Assembly: GCA_025450355.1 (NCBI GenBank) | Contig: JANWHR010000143.1 | Span: forward strand, 1 to 7,034 | Direction of reading: 5' to 3' | Origin: Micropepsaceae bacterium | GTDB taxonomy: Bacteria > Pseudomonadota > Alphaproteobacteria > Micropepsales > Micropepsaceae | Length of the DNA: 7,034 nt | In this document: positions 6,091-7,034 of the stretch, piece by piece | Numbering within the stretch: the stretch's first letter is position 1 | Layout of the letters: each line of letters begins with the position of its first letter | Program-made: the position numbers and the translations under genes | The notes under the pieces: generated by a model | Told to the model about the DNA's origin: nothing | What the model saw: the letters and a program-made list of their open reading frames with translations, nothing else | Databases searched by the model: none

Positions 6091-7034
6091 TCAGGCTGCG
6101 GCGATCGCCGGCTTTTGCCGCCTCCACGGCGGGCTGACGTCCGGGCGGCCGAAATGATGTCCCTGAAAATATCCGATGCCATAGCTTTCCAGAAGCTGCG
6201 CGTCTTCTTCCGATGTAACCCATTCGGCCACAGTCTCCAGCCGCAGATTGCGCGCCAGTTCCGCAAGTGTCCGTACAAACAATTGATTGTCCGGCGATGC
6301 GGCGAGATGTTCGACATACATGCCGTCGATCTTCACCGCATCGACGCGCAGCTGATGGAGGCTGCGGAAAGAGGTATGGCCGGCGCCAAAATCGTCAATT
6401 GCAACGCGGCAGCCCAGATCGCGCAGCCGGGTCACAAACCTGGCATTCTCCTCAAACAGATTCAGTGCCGCCGTCTCTGTCAATTCAACCGTCAAACGCG
6501 GCGCGACGCGACGATTCTCCCGCACGTGATTGATGAATGAGATTAGCCAGGCGCGATCGCCCGCCGTTGTCGCCGAAACATTGATCGCCAATTGCACCGA
6601 AGGAATCCGGTACAGCTCGTCCATCGCCAGTTCCAGCGCACGCCTGTCCAGCTTGTGCACCAACCCGAGCGCCTCGGCAGCGGGAATGAAATCCTTCGCG
6701 GGAAGGACTGTTCCGTCGGGCTTGCGAATCCGCAGGAGGCATTCGTAAAGCTGCGGCATCCGCGATTTCGCATCGATGATCGGCTGATAAGCGAGCAGCA
6801 CGCGATCCTGTTCGAGCGCGCTCACGATTTCATCTCCGGCGGCTGCCAGCCTGCGCCGGGCGGACTCGCGTTGCAGGGATGGGGTGTACAGGGCAAAGCC
6901 ATTGCGTCCAAAGGTCTTGGCCCGGTCGAGCGCCTCTCCCGCGCGGCTCATTGCTGCGGTACTGCTCTCGGCGTGTTGCGGAATCAACACCGCGCCAATC
7001 GATATCGTCGCGGTGACCGTGCCGGCCTTGGTGT
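6091..7034 (-). CDS. GGDEF-EAL domain protein, probable cyclic-di-GMP phosphodiesterase, 5' partial
   Basis: The frame runs past the right edge of the window, so the N-terminus is missing. A GTG at 6990 is an internal possibility only, because residues before it (TATISIGAVLIPQHAES) belong to the end of a GGDEF domain, with EALDRAKTFGRNGFALY closing it. A linker then leads to a full EAL domain. Counting from GTG 6990: YECLLR (E83) in place of the EAL signature, INVSA (N137), VELTETAAL (E169, E172), AIDDFGAG (D199, D200), VKIDG (K220), TVAEWV (E256) and GYFQGHHFGRP (Q276). All metal-binding and catalytic positions I can identify are kept, so hydrolysis of c-di-GMP is plausible. Whether the GGDEF part is active, and what sensor precedes it, cannot be seen. 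The C-terminus is short and ends in AIAAA. The gene has no evident link to its neighbours and converges on phaR. Confidence 0.9.
   Translation of the reverse strand, partial: TKAGTVTATISIGAVLIPQHAESSTAAMSRAGEALDRAKTFGRNGFALYTPSLQRESARRRLAAAGDEIVSALEQDRVLLAYQPIIDAKSRMPQLYECLLRIRKPDGTVLPAKDFIPAAEALGLVHKLDRRALELAMDELYRIPSVQLAINVSATTAGDRAWLISFINHVRENRRVAPRLTVELTETAALNLFEENARFVTRLRDLGCRVAIDDFGAGHTSFRSLHQLRVDAVKIDGMYVEHLAASPDNQLFVRTLAELARNLRLETVAEWVTSEEDAQLLESYGIGYFQGHHFGRPDVSPPWRRQKPAIAAA

Noticed and set aside
1..7034. CRISPR arrays, tRNA or rRNA genes, transposases, attachment sites, toxin-antitoxin or defence genes
   Set aside because: I looked on both strands and saw no regularly spaced repeats, RNA gene hallmarks, mobile-element proteins or defence families.

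Overview
This window reads as ordinary GC-rich alphaproteobacterial chromosome. The gene families are PhaR, PhaA/PhaB, a split ccmABCDG cluster and a GGDEF-EAL protein. A two-hairpin intergenic repeat resembles the palindromic elements scattered through Rhizobiales (Hyphomicrobiales) genomes, so that order or a close relative is my best guess. Genus cannot be settled from the sequence alone. Coding density is very high and no stretch over 300 bases lacks a gene.

Layout. At the left edge is the 3' part of a MarR-family regulator gene (+ strand, start outside the window). It converges on a long minus-strand gene series. The whole gap between the two is filled by the hairpin repeat, whose outer ends supply both stop codons. 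The minus-strand series, in transcription order, is phaA (5317 to 4148), phaB (4137 to 3415), ccmA (3391 to 2768), ccmB (2771 to 2106), ccmC (2074 to 1349), ccmD (1345 to 1172) and ccmG (to 615). Gaps between these genes are at most 31 bases, and two junctions overlap (ccmA/ccmB by ATGA, ccmD/ccmG by GTGA), so they could be one operon. phaR diverges from phaA across a 146-base control region. phaR then meets, stop codon against stop codon with no base between, a minus-strand gene for a GGDEF-EAL cyclic-di-GMP protein that runs off the right edge.

Function. PhaA condenses two acetyl-CoA and PhaB reduces the product to (R)-3-hydroxybutyryl-CoA, the monomer for polyhydroxybutyrate. PhaR is the usual PHA-responsive repressor of such genes. 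CcmABCD export and handle heme for cytochrome c maturation, and CcmG is the periplasmic thioredoxin-like reductant of the apocytochrome. The PHA synthase (phaC) and ccmE, ccmF, ccmH and ccmI are not in the window.

The points most worth a second look are an in-frame TAA at codon 6 of the natural ccmG start, an extra glycine inside the heme-binding WWD motif of CcmC, the PHA genes sitting directly upstream of the ccm genes, and the repeat that provides the stop codons of both flanking genes. I did not find evidence of a novel defence, mobile or RNA system here.
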